Shown here piece by piece: positions 63,380 through 64,000 of a stretch of 64,000 bases of DNA. Below the pieces are notes generated by a model, which did no database searches, was not told the origin of the DNA, and saw nothing but the letters and a program-made list of their open reading frames with translations. Made by a program: the position numbers and the translations under genes. The stretch is from an uncultured Reyranella sp. GTDB lineage: Bacteria; Pseudomonadota; Alphaproteobacteria; Reyranellales; Reyranellaceae. Positions within the stretch are counted from its first letter, which is position 1. Each line of letters begins with the position of its first letter. The stretch is taken from NCBI RefSeq assembly GCF_945957355.1, contig NZ_CAMFKM010000010.1, positions 161,318 to 225,317 of the forward strand. Direction: 5' to 3'.

Positions 63380-64000
63380 TCAGTTGGCTTGCCGCCGCAG
63401 GAAAGCCGGAATTTGCAGATCGTCGTCGTCGCGAGCCGGTTTCGCACGCTCCGTGACATCGAGGCTGATCGAGGTCTGGACCGGCGCCGGACGCGAAACA
63501 GGGGCCTTCGGAGCCACGGCGACGACGTTCTCGGGAGCCGGCGCGGGGGCCGGACGCGCGACCTGCGGCTCGGCCGGAGCGGCCGCCGTCGTCGCGGGCT
63601 TCGGCGCCGAGAAGGCACCGGTGATGCGCTGGAAGAGGTTGGGCGCACGATTGTCGGTCGCCGGACGTGCGACCGTCGGGCGCGCGACGGGTTCAGCCCG
63701 CACGGGCGCCTTGGCCGTCGAGGGACGGCTGACGCGCCAGTCGTTCTCGTCGACCAGCGGACGCTGCGGCGCGGGCGCCGGAGCGGGAGCCGGCGCCACG
63801 GGAGCGGCCGCCACGGGAGCCGGCATCGGCGCAGGCGCCGGAGCGACCGGCGCCGCCTCGACCGGAGGCGCCATCATGACGGGCGCTTCGACCGGCGCTT
63901 CGTAGGCGGGAGCCGGCGTCGGCATCGAGGCCATGATCGGCGCGGCAGGCGCAATCGGCGCCGGCGCGGCAGCCGGCGGCGCAACCGCGACGGGCGGAGC
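63380..64000 (-). CDS. ftsZ: Cell division protein FtsZ, C-terminal linker and tail (cut by window edge)
   Basis: The minus-strand frame is open from base 64000 to a TGA at 63380 and gives the last 206 residues. It ends DDDLQIPAFLRRQAN, the conserved FtsZ C-terminal peptide that binds FtsA and other partners. Before it lies a long disordered linker rich in Pro and Ala (APAPAPAPQRP and similar), with one more ordered patch around PNLFQRITGAFSAP. The GTPase domain lies beyond the window. A strong terminator follows. Confidence 0.93.
   Translation of the reverse strand, partial: APPVAVAPPAAAPAPIAPAAPIMASMPTPAPAYEAPVEAPVMMAPPVEAAPVAPAPAPMPAPVAAAPVAPAPAPAPAPQRPLVDENDWRVSRPSTAKAPVRAEPVARPTVARPATDNRAPNLFQRITGAFSAPKPATTAAAPAEPQVARPAPAPAPENVVAVAPKAPVSRPAPVQTSISLDVTERAKPARDDDDLQIPAFLRRQAN

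Noticed and set aside
63354..63905. Plus-strand Gly/Ala-rich frame opposite ftsZ
   Set aside because: It is the antisense of the Pro/Ala linker codons of FtsZ and has no independent support.

Overview
The window is about 64 kb of GC-rich (roughly two-thirds G+C) bacterial chromosome, densely packed with genes on both strands. No gap between genes exceeds about 230 bases, and I saw no rRNA, tRNA, CRISPR array, transposase or phage gene. Several features point to an alphaproteobacterium: the ftsZ/bamD/recN/ligA block at the right end, a long Pro/Ala-rich FtsZ linker ending in a DDLQIPAFLRRQ-type tail, gltB-gltD order, a long PutA without a DNA-binding domain, a DUF1127 protein and an iron-type ABC importer. 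A Rhodospirillales/Reyranella-like soil or water organism would fit, but that is inference from gene style only.

Layout, left to right. 1-3.5 kb: a truncated LysR regulator divergent from a GFA-type protein and a flavin-binding oxidase-like protein, then a family 2 glycosyltransferase whose end overlaps a divergent type II dehydroquinase. 3.5-9.7 kb: glutamate synthase gltD and gltB. 10-14 kb: a small lipoprotein, bifunctional PutA and a glyoxalase-fold protein. 14-22 kb: HrpB helicase, a DUF2798 membrane protein, an amidase, apt, a DUF2817 peptidase-like protein and a cNMP-binding patatin phospholipase. 22-27 kb: an ArsR regulator with an SRPBCC and an NTF2-like protein, an MFS transporter, a DUF2000/AraC divergent pair and an FAD monooxygenase.

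27-32 kb: a minus-strand acyl-CoA module made of an SDR, two MaoC hot-dog proteins, an SCP-2-type thiolase and an HMG-CoA-synthase-like protein fused to a zinc-ribbon/OB (DUF35) domain. The synthase-like protein appears to lack its catalytic residues. 32-42 kb: a Nudix hydrolase, a DUF308 membrane protein, a zinc-free MDR reductase, an alpha/beta hydrolase, an SDR lacking its catalytic Tyr, a tandem pair of thioesterases, and a likely five-gene operon (metallo-beta-lactamase-fold protein, FAD monooxygenase, DUF2783, SDR, GNAT). A cytoplasmic HtrA-like PDZ protein with a destroyed catalytic triad follows.

42-52 kb: UvrD/PcrA helicase, a complete ABC importer (binding protein, fused double permease, ATPase) translationally coupled to prmA, a DUF1127 protein and aminopeptidase P. 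52-58.5 kb: a single 2057-residue autotransporter built of 13 passenger repeats of two kinds. 58.6-64 kb: ligA, recN, bamD and the C-terminal third of ftsZ; lpxC, often found between ftsZ and bamD in related bacteria, is absent from that position.

Non-coding structure includes four convincing intrinsic terminators, a further hairpin behind apt, a family of two-hairpin palindromic repeats (three copies, one providing the ribosome binding site of the permease gene) and a perfect 23-bp inverted repeat abutting the start codon of the FAD monooxygenase.
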